Shown here one piece after another: positions 1-9,210 of a stretch of DNA of 64,000 nucleotides. The position numbers were made by a program, and so were the translations under genes. The stretch is taken from assembly GCF_002844575.1 (NCBI RefSeq), contig NZ_PIQO01000010.1, forward strand, positions 62,001 to 126,000. The letters run 5' to 3'. This DNA is from Heyndrickxia camelliae (lineage in GTDB: Bacteria > Bacillota > Bacilli > Bacillales > Bacillaceae_C). The number at the start of each line of letters is the position of its first letter. Positions within the stretch are counted from its first letter, which is position 1. The notes under the pieces were generated by a model that searched no databases, was not told the origin of the DNA, and saw nothing but the letters and a program-made list of their open reading frames with translations.

Positions 1-147
1 ATGATGTTCCCCGAATGGAATTTTTAGATGAAGTGGGCAATGTAATATATAAGCTTCCCCCTGAATAGGTCTAATAAAATAAATCCTTTAAAACCATTTA
101 CTATTCGTTATTAAAAATAAGGGAATGAATCTAAGCGAGGTAATTTT

Positions 148-673
148 ATGATTACACTTTATACATGGGGAAACGGAATGGAATACGCAAAATAGAATGC
201 AAGGTTGGAAGGATTCTAACTTAACAAAAAAAGGTATAAAAAATGCTGTTGAATTAGAAGAAAGACTAGAGAATACAAGTTTTCATGTTATATTTTTCAG
301 TCCTAGCGGAAGGGCAGCTTCCCTCAGCTAAATTGATTTGTGGCGAGCTTTTTGGGATAATCCACATCAGTATAATTCTACTAAAGGAGAACGTTTTATC
401 GATGTGAAAGAACGGGTTTTGAAGGTATTAAAACGTATTCAAAAGGAGCATCAATTAGGAAACATATTAATTGTTACTCATTCGATTGTGATTAAATGTC
501 TAATTCTTATTTTTAAAGGTCTTTCAATGGATAAACTCTGGGACCCACCTTATATCCATGACACCAGTTTAACAATAGTAGAATTAGATAAGGAGAAAAA
601 TAGAAATGTCCTAGAAGGGGATATATCTCATAGAGTGACAATGATGCGAAAGAAAAATAGCGTGAATATATAA
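148..673 (+). pseudogene. decayed histidine phosphatase (phosphoglycerate-mutase-like) gene
   Basis: The ATG at 148 follows a GCGAGG ribosome site and begins M-I-T-L-Y-T, but the frame then shifts. The family motif HGETEW is in another frame from about 164 and runs on through NRMQGW and a SPSGRA motif (family: SSPSGRA) until a stop at about 332. The next piece, AKLICGE, is in a third frame. The tail from about 338 has the usual NPHQY, GER and THSIVIK motifs and ends at 673. The codons for the catalytic Arg of RHG and roughly 60 residues between CGE and the AFWDNP segment are missing. At least two frame-disrupting deletions are therefore visible, and the gene should be inactive. Its original role was probably a broad-specificity phosphatase; the substrate is unknown. 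Confidence 0.85.
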
Positions 674-727
674 GGGGTTAACAGAATAAATACGATTTAT
701 TACCACAAAAGGATTGATATTTTTTTT

Positions 728-1612
728 ATGAAATGGATAGATGGTGAACATATTTTAAAATTAAACGGGATAAACCATTGGGTCAGGATAGAAGGCGGTC
801 AGCATAATACGATCCCATTAGTAATAATTCATGGCGGTCCAGGGGGCAATCATTATACTTTTGAAAGAATAGTTGGACCCCTACTCTCAGAAAATAGAAC
901 AATCGTATATTATGAACAGCGGGGTTGCGGCAGATCTGAACGCCCAGTTTCTGATGAAGACTACTCATTAGATTTTCTACTAAAGGATTTTAAAGAACTA
1001 ATAAATTGGTTGGATACAAAGAAAGTGGATTTATTAGGATATTCTTTTGGTGGAGAATTAGCACTTGAGTTTGCCTATGAGTGTCCAGAAAAAATAAATA
1101 AAATTATTCTTTCAGCCCCAAGTCTAATGAACTCTGAAATACAAAGATTGGTACAAATAACTGGTTTTATGTCTGTGGCAAATGAAAAGCTATATCAACA
1201 AATTATTGATTTTCAGAGAAAGGATATATCTCCAGAGAAGATTCTTGATAAGATTTGGGAACAGGTTGATACGGAAACGGTAGATTTATTTTTATTCGAA
1301 AATCAGGAGATTGCCAAAAAGAATCGCATGCTTTGGGAAGAAAGTAAATTAATCAATACCGGACTAATGATGAGGTCCCTACAAAAGCATCCTTTACCAA
1401 TTTCATTAATGGATCGTCTTAAAGACATTCATCAACGTGTCTTGATCATTGCAGGCGTCTTTGATCGAAATACAGGCATACCTATCGCTAAACTATTTCT
1501 AAGAAGTCTTCCAAATAGTCAACTAGTTGTTTTCGATAAAAGCGCCCATTTTCCGGATTTGGAGGAGACTGATAAGTTTGTTCATGTTGTTAGGGAGTTC
1601 TTGGATGACTAA
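728..1612 (+). CDS. alpha/beta hydrolase, proline iminopeptidase-like
   Basis: This 294-residue cytoplasmic protein has the alpha/beta hydrolase layout. HGGPGG (residues 35-40) forms the oxyanion region and is typical of the proline iminopeptidase branch. The nucleophile elbow is GYSFGG with Ser106. Asp246 (AGVFDRN) and His274 (SAHFPD) complete the likely triad. A cap region rich in charged helices lies between about 140 and 225. No signal peptide is visible. It stands alone, followed by a small hairpin. Family knowledge suggests peptide or ester hydrolysis; the actual substrate cannot be read from sequence. The A-rich start region has an AAAGG ribosome site about 15 bases upstream, which is weak. 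Confidence 0.85.
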   Translation: MKWIDGEHILKLNGINHWVRIEGGQHNTIPLVIIHGGPGGNHYTFERIVGPLLSENRTIVYYEQRGCGRSERPVSDEDYSLDFLLKDFKELINWLDTKKVDLLGYSFGGELALEFAYECPEKINKIILSAPSLMNSEIQRLVQITGFMSVANEKLYQQIIDFQRKDISPEKILDKIWEQVDTETVDLFLFENQEIAKKNRMLWEESKLINTGLMMRSLQKHPLPISLMDRLKDIHQRVLIIAGVFDRNTGIPIAKLFLRSLPNSQLVVFDKSAHFPDLEETDKFVHVVREFLDD

Positions 1613-1655
1613 AATAGTCATATTAATAATCATTGGGCAAGGAACTGTCCCTATG

Positions 1656-1684
1656 TCTCTATCCTCCGATAGAGAATTTTTTTT
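1656..1684 (+). terminator. possible rho-independent terminator after the hydrolase gene
   Basis: A 7-bp stem (TCTCTAT/ATAGAGA) with a 6-base loop is followed by a run of T. The stem is AT-rich, so the terminator is weak. Confidence 0.5.
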
Positions 1685-1773
1685 CGAGTATTCTATCTAG
1701 AGGTAGATGATTCTAGGGGCTTTTCAAGGTAAGATAATAACCACAAAATACTAGCTATAAGTGGGGGGGAAGT

Positions 1774-2304
1774 ATGAGTTATCATTCATATAATATTATT
1801 GTTATTATCGCTTTGATTTTATGGATTATTTATAGGCGTGTTCGTCGGAATATTGGGTGGCAGCATTTAAATCAGAAAAAGTTGGTATTTAGGACGATAC
1901 TGTTCTTTATTATTGGGCTTTTGTTTTTGACAGGAGGGATTTCCCATCCAATCAGTTTAATATCGGATATGGTAGGAATAATTTTAGGTATTATTCTAGC
2001 TTATTATGGTTCAAGGATAACAAGTTTTGAACAAAGAGACGGACAATTATTTTACCGTCCAAATGTTTGGATTGGGAGCGTTGTAATGTTTTTATTCCTT
2101 GCACGTCTAATCTATCGTTTTTATGGAGTATTCGCAGGAGAGGCAATTTCTAAGATAGAACAAGGACAACCAAATGATTTTCAAAATATCGGTTATATTT
2201 CCGGCAATTCCTGGACATCTGGGCTGCTTTTAATCATGTTTTCTTATTATATTTTTTACTATATGACCTTATTAAAAAAACAGAAACAAATGTCTTTGGA
2301 ATAA
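1774..2304 (+). CDS. CcdC-like (DUF1453) membrane protein
   Basis: This 176-residue protein has four to five predicted membrane helices (about residues 5-20, 40-58, 64-82, 100-120, 150-168) and a basic loop RRVRRNIGW after the first helix. The RR-x-RRNIGWQ pattern and hydrophobic layout resemble CcdC-domain proteins of bacilli, but the sequence includes no heme or thiol motif that shows function. The ATG follows a strong GTGGGGGGG ribosome site. It is monocistronic, with its own terminator downstream. Function is unknown; the family assignment is by recognition only. Confidence 0.65.
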   Translation: MSYHSYNIIVIIALILWIIYRRVRRNIGWQHLNQKKLVFRTILFFIIGLLFLTGGISHPISLISDMVGIILGIILAYYGSRITSFEQRDGQLFYRPNVWIGSVVMFLFLARLIYRFYGVFAGEAISKIEQGQPNDFQNIGYISGNSWTSGLLLIMFSYYIFYYMTLLKKQKQMSLE

Positions 2305-2315
2305 TAACCAATTAG

Positions 2316-2352
2316 AAGAAAGATGATTAGCGTTGCTTTCATCTTTTTTCTT
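2316..2352 (+). terminator. rho-independent terminator
   Basis: The stem AAAGATGA/TCATCTTT (2319-2326 with 2339-2346) is followed by TTTCTTT, immediately after the CcdC-like gene. Confidence 0.65.
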
Positions 2353-2438
2353 TATGTTTGTAAATCATTGGGCTATATTAAACCAAGAATTCTTAGAGTG
2401 AGGGGCTAGCCTATCATCCTGCATTTTAAAGAATAAAA

Positions 2439-2467
2439 TGGGACAAGGGGCCTGACCCTCCATCCCA
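2439..2467. repeat. half copy of the GGGACCTGWCCC palindromic repeat family
   Basis: The segment TGGGACA-AGGGGCCTGACCCTC-CATCCCA matches one arm of the larger palindromes at 13686, 26555 and 57318. Apart from it, the gap 2353-2840 shows no coding potential. Confidence 0.55.
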
Positions 2468-2840
2468 TTCCTCCCTCCTCTTATTCTATTCATTGGACCG
2501 AGCAATCTTGGTTCCGTTTCCATGATTAGAAAGAATCATGCGGAAAAAATGTTATGATGAGATAATATTGGTGAGAGTCACGTTTGTTCCTATTATTCCA
2601 TTTTTTATACGTAAATAGGTGTATCACTAGTAAAGTCAGTATTTAATGAACTGAAAATCGACAGCGAAAAATAACCTCTTGATAAAATGACAAGCAACCT
2701 GAGGTTCTCTCTTTATAAGGGAAACTTTATTATTCTTAGTGTGAAAAATTCGTTTGAAAGAAGCAGCTTGCAGTGACTATAATAGGGAGAAAAACAAATG
2801 TTTGGCTGTTAAGTTATATCATATAGGTTTGGGGTGTCCT

Positions 2841-5318
2841 ATGAATAATAAAGCAAGTTATAAGGTTGAACTTGAAAAGCAGCTTAAAACGGCTTTGCAA
2901 GAAAATGAATTTAAACTATTCTACCAGCCTAAAGTAGATCTTGGAACAGGAAAGATAAAAGGGGTGGAAGCCTTAATACGATGGTTTCATAAAGAAAAGG
3001 GCATCATTCATCCGATAGATTTTATTCCCATTGCAGAGGAAACTGACCTGATTTTGCCGATTGGGGAATGGGTAATTCGTACAGCTTGCGAACAAATAAA
3101 GGCGTGGCAGGAAGCAGGAATTCCATCCATGATAATGGCAGTAAATCTTTCTGCTCGTCAGCTTTATCAACCAAACCTGGTGGAGAATATACGAAAAATA
3201 TTAATGGATACGCAGATCGATCCTAAACACCTAGAAATAGAATTAACGGAAAGCATGATGATGGATGTAGATCATGTTTTGCCTATTTTGCAGCAATTGA
3301 AACAGATTGGCATTAAAATCAGTCTGGATGATTTCGGAAAAGGTTATAGTTCTCTTTATTTTCTTAAAGAATTTCCTATCGATAAAATCAAAATAGACCG
3401 CAGTTTTGTTCAAAAATGTACAAAGGACGCCAAGAATGCCACAATTGTCAAAACGATCATTGCCATGACACACCAACTAAATATTGAGGTCATTGCAGAA
3501 GGAATTGAGACAAAGGAACAATTAATATTTCTCCAACAAAATCTTTGTAACAGAGGACAAGGCTTTCTATTCAGTAAGCCTTTGCCACCCGAAGAACTTG
3601 TAGAAATATTTCATGAAATTGAACAAGTGATAAAAAGGGAAGGTATTGAACGGGAGATATCCAATCAAAAATGGCTGGAAAATGCTTTAAAGATGGATTT
3701 ATTAGAATTGAGAAACACTATTAGGCACCAAAGAGGAATGATATTTAAATTTATAGAATTGAATGGAAAGTTTATTCATACCATGTGTGATGGGGAATTA
3801 TTATATCGAATGAACAAATCACCTGAACAGGTGGTTGGAAAAGAAGTATATGATTTTCTCCCAGCTGCGGATGCAAAAAGTAAGGAGCAATATTATCACA
3901 GAGCATGGAACGGTGAAGAAGTAATATATGAGGGCAATCTTAACGATATCTGGTATTTAGCATCCTTGCGCCCTATTAAAAATGCAGGGAGAATTGTGGA
4001 GGTAATCGGTTCAGCTGTCGATGTTACGGATCGAAAGAGGATAGAAAATGTTCAGGTTTCCATCCTTGAAAATGAGGAACGGTATCGATTATTACTGGAA
4101 CATTCTTCGAGAGCACATATTATTCATCGAGATGGAAACATTCTGTTCGCAAATCCTGCTGCTTTTAAGATTTTAAAAGAAACGGAATTGGTTGGAAAAT
4201 CCATGTTCTCTTATTTAATCGGGGACTTCAAAGAAAAATTTAAACAGCATTTTGTAGAAGTAGACAGTGGGAAAAGAACGAAGAGGGTAGCATTGAAAAT
4301 GAAGCGTACCGACGGAGAAGTAATTGATATTCTGATGGGTGGAGTTTCAACCCAATTTCATTCCAGTCCGGCGACTTTTATTGTTTTTGGCGATGTTAGT
4401 GAAAGGAAAAGAGCTGAACGAAAATTAAAGGAAAATGAGGAGAAATATCGCTTAATTGCGGAAAACATGAAGGATTTGGTCTGTAAGATAAGTCGCGAAG
4501 GTTATTTTATATATGCTTCACCTTCCCATGTAACTGTATTAGGCTATCCTTCGGAGGCATATGAAGGTCATCGCGGCAGAGAATTTGTGCACAAGGGAGA
4601 CTTTCCTACCCTTCGAGAAAATTTGGATAGGATTATTCATACGAAGGACGGATGTGTTTTTGAATATCGATTTAAGGATATTTTCGGAAACTGGGTTTGG
4701 TTAGAAGGAAATGCTACGCCTGTTTATAACGAGAATGGTGAGTTTGATCATTTTCTAGTTGTGTCACGTGAAATTACGGAAAGAAAAGAATATGAAGAAA
4801 GATTAACATATTTGGCATATCATGATTCTCTTACTGGGCTTCCCAATCGAGGCTTTTTTTATGAAAAATTGGAAGAGACGATACAAGATGCAATGGCAAA
4901 TCATCGGAAGTTTGCTGTTGTGTATCTGGATATGGATAATTTTAAAATAATCAACGATACATTCGGACATGATGTCGGAGATAAAGGGTTAAAGCAGTTT
5001 TCAAAGCGGGTAAAAAAGGGCATTCGGGAAGTTGATATCCTTGCACGTCTAGCAGGAGATGAATTTACGATACTGATTCCGGATATAGCTTCGGAGCAAG
5101 AGGCTGTTCAAATTGTTAAAAACATTTTCGTTACTTTGCAGGACCCTTGGTATCTTGGAGAAAAGACTATTCATCTGGAAGCAAGTATTGGAATAGCCTT
5201 TTACCCGAATGATGGAGAGTCAAAATTTGATCTTTTGCGACACGCTGACAGAGCACTCTATCAGGCGAAGAAAGCAGGTAAAAATAATATCCAATGCTAT
5301 AGTTCCCAAAAATATTAA
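2841..5318 (+). CDS. EAL-PAS-PAS-PAS-GGDEF cyclic-di-GMP signalling protein
   Basis: This 825-residue soluble protein has an unusual domain order. An N-terminal EAL phosphodiesterase domain (about 12-255) has EAL at 43-45, ELTES, DDFGKG and EGIET motifs and looks catalytically complete. Three PAS domains follow (about 295-400, 410-520, 530-655). The C-terminal GGDEF cyclase domain (about 660-820) has AGDEF at 738-742 and an RxxD inhibitory site (REVD) five residues before it. Both activities for cyclic-di-GMP may thus be present, with PAS sensing between them. No membrane segments are seen. The frame opens at a TTG at 2754, but the ATG at 2841 with GGGGTG upstream is preferred, because the extra 29 residues are not domain-like. 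A terminator follows. Confidence 0.9.
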   Translation: MNNKASYKVELEKQLKTALQENEFKLFYQPKVDLGTGKIKGVEALIRWFHKEKGIIHPIDFIPIAEETDLILPIGEWVIRTACEQIKAWQEAGIPSMIMAVNLSARQLYQPNLVENIRKILMDTQIDPKHLEIELTESMMMDVDHVLPILQQLKQIGIKISLDDFGKGYSSLYFLKEFPIDKIKIDRSFVQKCTKDAKNATIVKTIIAMTHQLNIEVIAEGIETKEQLIFLQQNLCNRGQGFLFSKPLPPEELVEIFHEIEQVIKREGIEREISNQKWLENALKMDLLELRNTIRHQRGMIFKFIELNGKFIHTMCDGELLYRMNKSPEQVVGKEVYDFLPAADAKSKEQYYHRAWNGEEVIYEGNLNDIWYLASLRPIKNAGRIVEVIGSAVDVTDRKRIENVQVSILENEERYRLLLEHSSRAHIIHRDGNILFANPAAFKILKETELVGKSMFSYLIGDFKEKFKQHFVEVDSGKRTKRVALKMKRTDGEVIDILMGGVSTQFHSSPATFIVFGDVSERKRAERKLKENEEKYRLIAENMKDLVCKISREGYFIYASPSHVTVLGYPSEAYEGHRGREFVHKGDFPTLRENLDRIIHTKDGCVFEYRFKDIFGNWVWLEGNATPVYNENGEFDHFLVVSREITERKEYEERLTYLAYHDSLTGLPNRGFFYEKLEETIQDAMANHRKFAVVYLDMDNFKIINDTFGHDVGDKGLKQFSKRVKKGIREVDILARLAGDEFTILIPDIASEQEAVQIVKNIFVTLQDPWYLGEKTIHLEASIGIAFYPNDGESKFDLLRHADRALYQAKKAGKNNIQCYSSQKY

Positions 5319-5325
5319 TTTATGC

Positions 5326-5354
5326 AACGCTTAGAGCTGATCTAAGCGTTTTTT
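5326..5354 (+). terminator. rho-independent terminator after the EAL/GGDEF gene
   Basis: A perfect 10-bp stem AACGCTTAGA/TCTAAGCGTT with a 5-base loop runs directly into a T tract. Confidence 0.9.
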
Positions 5355-5718
5355 AGCCTACTTAAATCCATTACTTATAAAATAGGAGCATAATAAAGGT
5401 TATAAGTGAACACAGGGGCATTTACGATGAGGAATAACACTCGAAAATTACTGCTTTAACCAAGATAACCGAACCTTACTCCAATAAATAAGGAATCCCC
5501 ATTTTGTCACAGGAATATGAGATTAAAGACCACAAGGGTTTTCGATTAAATTATTTTGGTGAGGTAACTATCCTCCTGTTCTAGCAAGTATTTATCCCCA
5601 TGATTCTCCGCTATCCAAAGATTGTTTGTGACTTTATTACTATTTTTCCCTTTTATGAAACTATTCCAGATTCTCAGCGTACATATAAATGATTACATGA
5701 GGGGGGAATATACTTTTT
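5355..5718. other. intergenic stretch without a gene
   Basis: It is AT-rich and has no ORF with a ribosome site other than the GAGGGGGG site of the lipoprotein gene at its right end. I see no structured RNA or repeat. Confidence 0.6.
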
Positions 5719-6576
5719 ATGAAAAAATTAGTATTTAGCTTTATGTCCATCGTGCTGTTATTAAGCTTAGCTGCTTGTGGTCAACAAACAGCCGATCCCG
5801 TCGACTCAAAAACCAAAAAGAAGACGGAATTAACACTTGCAGAGGTATTTTCAAAAACAACGGAAGCATCTAAAGAATTAAAAAGCGTCCATTCGGATAT
5901 GGAACTAAATCAAACAATGAATGTCCCTGGTCAAGATGAAACAATGGACATTCATTCTAATATAGCTGTTGATATGGTTTTGAATCCAATGACCATGTAT
6001 GAAAAAATGAAGATGAGTATGAAAGGAGGAGATGAGTCTCTTCAGGATCAGGCCATGGACGTCGAAGCCTATTTGGCAAAAGAAGGTTTCTTCTTTTATG
6101 ATCCAACAACAAAACAATGGTTGAAAATGCCGGAAGAACTCTCTAGTCAAATACTGCAAATGCCTGAACAGCAAGTGAATCCAGCTGAACAACTTAAACA
6201 ATTGCAGCAATTTACAGATGACTTTTCTTTTAAACAAAACGATACTCATTATATTTTAAATTTGAAAGCTTCAGGGGAAAAATTCGATAAGTTCTTAAAA
6301 GATAATGCGAAACAATTAATGCCAGATGCTCTTAAAGAAAGTGCAGCAGCTTTAGATGATATCCATTTTAAAAATGTAAATTATGAAATTTTCATTGATA
6401 AAAAGACATTTAATATCACAGCATTAAATATGAATCAAGAGATGGAAATGAATGTAGAAGGTCAAAAATTGAGTTTGAAACAAAAGATGAAAGGCACATA
6501 CTCCGATTATAATAAAATAAATGAAATTAAAGTGCCTCAAGAAGTTTTAGATAATGCTCAGGAAATAAACGAATGA
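5719..6576 (+). CDS. lipoprotein of the DUF6612/LppX-like type
   Basis: This 285-residue protein has a lipoprotein signal peptide: MKK, a hydrophobic core and lipobox LAAC with Cys20, so it is anchored on the outer face of the membrane. The mature part is rich in Met, Lys and Gln and has alternating short strands (MNVPGQDETMDI, YEIFIDKKTFNITALNM, MNVEGQKLSLKQ). This pattern resembles the curved beta-sheet lipoproteins related to LolA/LppX that bind lipid-like ligands. It is monocistronic, with an excellent ribosome site and terminator. It lies just upstream of the ECF sigma operon, but no shared transcript is indicated. The ligand is unknown. Confidence 0.75.
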   Translation: MKKLVFSFMSIVLLLSLAACGQQTADPVDSKTKKKTELTLAEVFSKTTEASKELKSVHSDMELNQTMNVPGQDETMDIHSNIAVDMVLNPMTMYEKMKMSMKGGDESLQDQAMDVEAYLAKEGFFFYDPTTKQWLKMPEELSSQILQMPEQQVNPAEQLKQLQQFTDDFSFKQNDTHYILNLKASGEKFDKFLKDNAKQLMPDALKESAAALDDIHFKNVNYEIFIDKKTFNITALNMNQEMEMNVEGQKLSLKQKMKGTYSDYNKINEIKVPQEVLDNAQEINE

Positions 6577-6580
6577 AAGA

Positions 6581-6616
6581 AAACTCCAGTAACCAAACGG
6601 TTGCTGGAGTTTTTTA
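6581..6616 (+). terminator. rho-independent terminator after the lipoprotein gene
   Basis: The stem AAACTCCAG-AACC/GGTT-CTGGAGTTT has a 4-base loop and is followed by T5. Confidence 0.9.
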
Positions 6617-6668
6617 GTAGGGAGAAGATTTCGGTGTTGTAAAATATAAAGGAATAAATTATTTTAAA

Positions 6669-6691
6669 AACTTTCTTTTACAGGCATCGTC
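6669..6691 (+). promoter_or_regulatory. candidate ECF-type autoregulatory promoter
   Basis: AAC at 6669-6671 and CGTC at 6688-6691 are separated by 16 bases. This is the spacing and consensus of Bacillus ECF sigma promoters (AAC-N16-CGTC). It lies just before the ribosome site of the ECF sigma gene, giving a leader of about 20 bases. Autoregulation is inferred. Confidence 0.5.
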
Positions 6692-6715
6692 TAATAAAGG
6701 GAAGGAGGAAAGATT

Positions 6716-7252
6716 TTGGAGGAGTTTGCAGCAGCAGCGATAGACGCTGAAGATAAAGATGAACTAATAGATGAAATGATGACAAGATATGGTCAGGATA
6801 TATTACGACTCGTATTTTCCTACGTTGAGAATGAAGCAATTGCAGAAGAATTAACGCAGGATATATTCGTAAAATGTTACAAGTCCCTTCATACATACCG
6901 CGGAAAATCCACATTAAAGACATGGTTATGGAGGATAGCCATCAATCATTGTAAAGATTTTCTCAAAAGCTGGTATAACAAGAAGGTCATAAATACAGGG
7001 GAAGAATTGTTGAATAATAAACCTTCTAACGAGGCAGTAGAACAAACTGTTATTCAAAAAGAGGAGGAAGGGCAATTAGTTTCCACTTTAATGGACTTAC
7101 CAATTAAGTACCGAGAAGTGATTTTTTTATTTTACTATGAAGAATTGTCCATCAAAGAAATAGCAATGATGACAGAGGTTGGGGAAAACACGGTTAAAAC
7201 AAGACTGAGACGGGCGAAGCAGCTATTGAAAGAGCGATTGGAGGGTAAGTAA
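6716..7252 (+). CDS. ECF-type RNA polymerase sigma factor
   Basis: This 178-residue protein has sigma region 2 (about 20-85: ELTQDIFVKCY, TLKTWLWRIAINHCKD) and region 4 with a helix-turn-helix (about 122-175: LPIKYREVIFLFYYEELS, VKTRLRRAKQLLKERL). The region 3 domain is absent, as in ECF sigmas. Translation starts at TTG 6716, eight bases after a strong GGAGG; no nearby ATG is in frame. It overlaps the next gene by one base (TAATG), so translation is probably coupled. No typical zinc-binding anti-sigma factor follows. The regulator may be the PadR-like or HAAS-containing products of the same operon, which is inference. Confidence 0.9.
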   Translation: MEEFAAAAIDAEDKDELIDEMMTRYGQDILRLVFSYVENEAIAEELTQDIFVKCYKSLHTYRGKSTLKTWLWRIAINHCKDFLKSWYNKKVINTGEELLNNKPSNEAVEQTVIQKEEEGQLVSTLMDLPIKYREVIFLFYYEELSIKEIAMMTEVGENTVKTRLRRAKQLLKERLEGK

Positions 7253-7659
7253 TGGAAGAGCGATTAAAAAATTTAAAAAAAGTATTAGATAAAACAGCTT
7301 TTTCCAATCTGAACTTTACGGATCAACATCGAAAGAATATTAAAGAAAGAATTAATAAAACAAGCGAAAGTGATGAGAACGTACTGCTGGCAGTTATGCA
7401 GTTACTTGTTCATGAAAAAACCGGTTACGAATTGGCAAAAAATTTACGAAGACGAGGCATTCAAAAATTTGAGGATGCTGAAGGCTTTTTATATATCTTA
7501 CTGCACCGCTTAGAACAAAAAGGCTATTTGCAATCATCATGGGAAGATTCAAAGGTGAAGTACTATCGATTAAATGATAAAGGAAAAAGATTATTGCAAA
7601 AAGCAGAGAGTAAACATTCCAAGAAACAATTTGTTTTTAAGGAAATGTTACAGGAGTGA
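7252..7659 (+). CDS. PadR-like winged-helix protein of an ECF sigma operon
   Basis: This 135-residue protein has two parts. Residues 1-38 (basic, LKKVLDKT, NFTDQHRKNIKERI) resemble the N-terminal segment of small proteins encoded beside ECF sigma factors. Residues 43-120 form a PadR-type winged helix (VMQLLVHEKTGYELAKNL, LYILLHRLEQKGYL, KYYRLNDKGKRLL). It overlaps the sigma gene by one base, and the SEDS gene starts six bases downstream. It may act as a DNA-binding regulator or as an anti-sigma-like partner; the sequence does not decide. Confidence 0.75.
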   Translation: MEERLKNLKKVLDKTAFSNLNFTDQHRKNIKERINKTSESDENVLLAVMQLLVHEKTGYELAKNLRRRGIQKFEDAEGFLYILLHRLEQKGYLQSSWEDSKVKYYRLNDKGKRLLQKAESKHSKKQFVFKEMLQE

Positions 7660-7665
7660 TGTAAA

Positions 7666-8943
7666 GTGACATATAAGAAAGATACATTTTTGAAAGATGT
7701 AATCAGTCAAATTAAATCAAAGGAAGCAAAAAAGTATGTGGAAGAGGAATTAACGTATCATCTGAAGGAAGCGAAAAAGGAATGGACAGAGAAGGGAACG
7801 TCTGAAGAGGAATCGGAGGAAAGAGCGATCTCTCAAATGGGAAATCCGATTACACTTGGTCAGTGGCTAAATAAACTTCATCGACCAAAGGTTGATTGGA
7901 TAATGGTAATCCTATTAGTTATTACTCTAGGTATTGGTTTCTTGCCATTATTGTCCTTGGATAATCAGGTATCCAGATCTTATCTAATCAATAAGGTGAT
8001 TTTTATTCTTTTCGGTGGTGTATTAGCGTTTGCGTTCATGATGGTGGATTATAGGAACTGGAGGAAACAAGGATGGCTGTTTTTTGCTGCTGGCACATTG
8101 ATTCTTCTTGCTTTGTGGTTATTTCCTTCAACGTCTATTAATGGTAGGCCGATTATTAGAATCCCATTTATTTCAATCAATAGTTTGATGGCAATTCCAT
8201 TCTTTTATATGGCCTGGGCCGCTTTTTTTGATGGTAAAAAGTTTAAAGTATGGCATTTTTATCTACTGTTCTTATCTTCTTTCTTTTTGTTTCTAGGAAT
8301 TCCGAGTCTTTCCACTACTTATATTTATATAATAATGGTGTTTGTGATGCTTTGGTGGAGCAAATTCACGAGGAAGAGTATTTGGATCATTATGGCATCC
8401 ATGTTAAGTGCGTTCCTCATTTTTGGACTATATATTATAAAAACAGTTAAGATGTATCAAATGGAACGGATATTTGCTTTTTTTAATCCTGAAAAATATT
8501 CGAATGGATATGGATACATGTTCTTGAAAGTAAAGGAAATAATGACAAAGGCGGGGTGGTTCGGCAATCCATTACATATGGAAATGAAGATACCTAATGC
8601 GGAAACAGATCTAGTATTTGCCAGTCTTACTTATTATTATGGATGGATATTTGCGATTTTACTTTTCCTTATCCTCTCACTATTTGTTGCAAGAATCATC
8701 ATGGTAACCTTTAAAATCCAAGATTCATATGGAAAACTCCTGCTCATTGGGGCTTTAACCATTTATGGAGTGCAGTTTTTTACGAACATCCTCATGATCG
8801 TTGGACTTTTCCCAATGACTGATATGTCCTTGCCTTTTATTAGCTATGGTTTGATGCCTATACTTTTAAATGCTTTTTTAATGGGAATGGTACTAAGTGT
8901 TTATCGTCGGAAAGATTTAGTATCTAGCCGAAATTTACCTTGA
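7666..8943 (+). CDS. HAAS-domain SEDS (FtsW/RodA/SpoVE family) membrane protein
   Basis: This 425-residue protein starts at GTG 7666 after an AGGAG site overlapping the previous stop. Residues 1-72 form a soluble HAAS-like helical domain (YVEEELTYHLKEAKKEW, AISQMGNP). From about 78 there are about ten membrane helices. The family segment RIFAFFNPEKYSNGYGYM, then a TD-x-VF motif (Asp315), matches the extracellular loop of SEDS peptidoglycan polymerases where the conserved Asp sits. The usual EE after that motif is YY here. SEDS proteins polymerise lipid II glycan strands with a class B PBP partner, but none is encoded nearby. It probably makes or modifies wall under ECF sigma control. Confidence 0.8.
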   Translation: MTYKKDTFLKDVISQIKSKEAKKYVEEELTYHLKEAKKEWTEKGTSEEESEERAISQMGNPITLGQWLNKLHRPKVDWIMVILLVITLGIGFLPLLSLDNQVSRSYLINKVIFILFGGVLAFAFMMVDYRNWRKQGWLFFAAGTLILLALWLFPSTSINGRPIIRIPFISINSLMAIPFFYMAWAAFFDGKKFKVWHFYLLFLSSFFLFLGIPSLSTTYIYIIMVFVMLWWSKFTRKSIWIIMASMLSAFLIFGLYIIKTVKMYQMERIFAFFNPEKYSNGYGYMFLKVKEIMTKAGWFGNPLHMEMKIPNAETDLVFASLTYYYGWIFAILLFLILSLFVARIIMVTFKIQDSYGKLLLIGALTIYGVQFFTNILMIVGLFPMTDMSLPFISYGLMPILLNAFLMGMVLSVYRRKDLVSSRNLP

Positions 8944-9210
8944 GAATTGCAGCTATTATCTCAACATCACGCATTTTTTAAGTGATACTTTTTGGGAATA
9001 ATCTGTGTCCTAAGGCAGTTTTTAGGTGTAGCGGAATATGTGAGAGGTGGTGAACCGAAGCATCTTTGGCTAATGCACATACATGTTTCCTTTCTCTGTA
9101 TATCTTATTAAACCATTTGCTTAATGATATGGATAGATATTGGAATAATAGTAAAGAGAAAGCATTAGGCTGTTTTCATAAAATAAAAATTAAATCGTTA
9201 AGAGGGGTTT

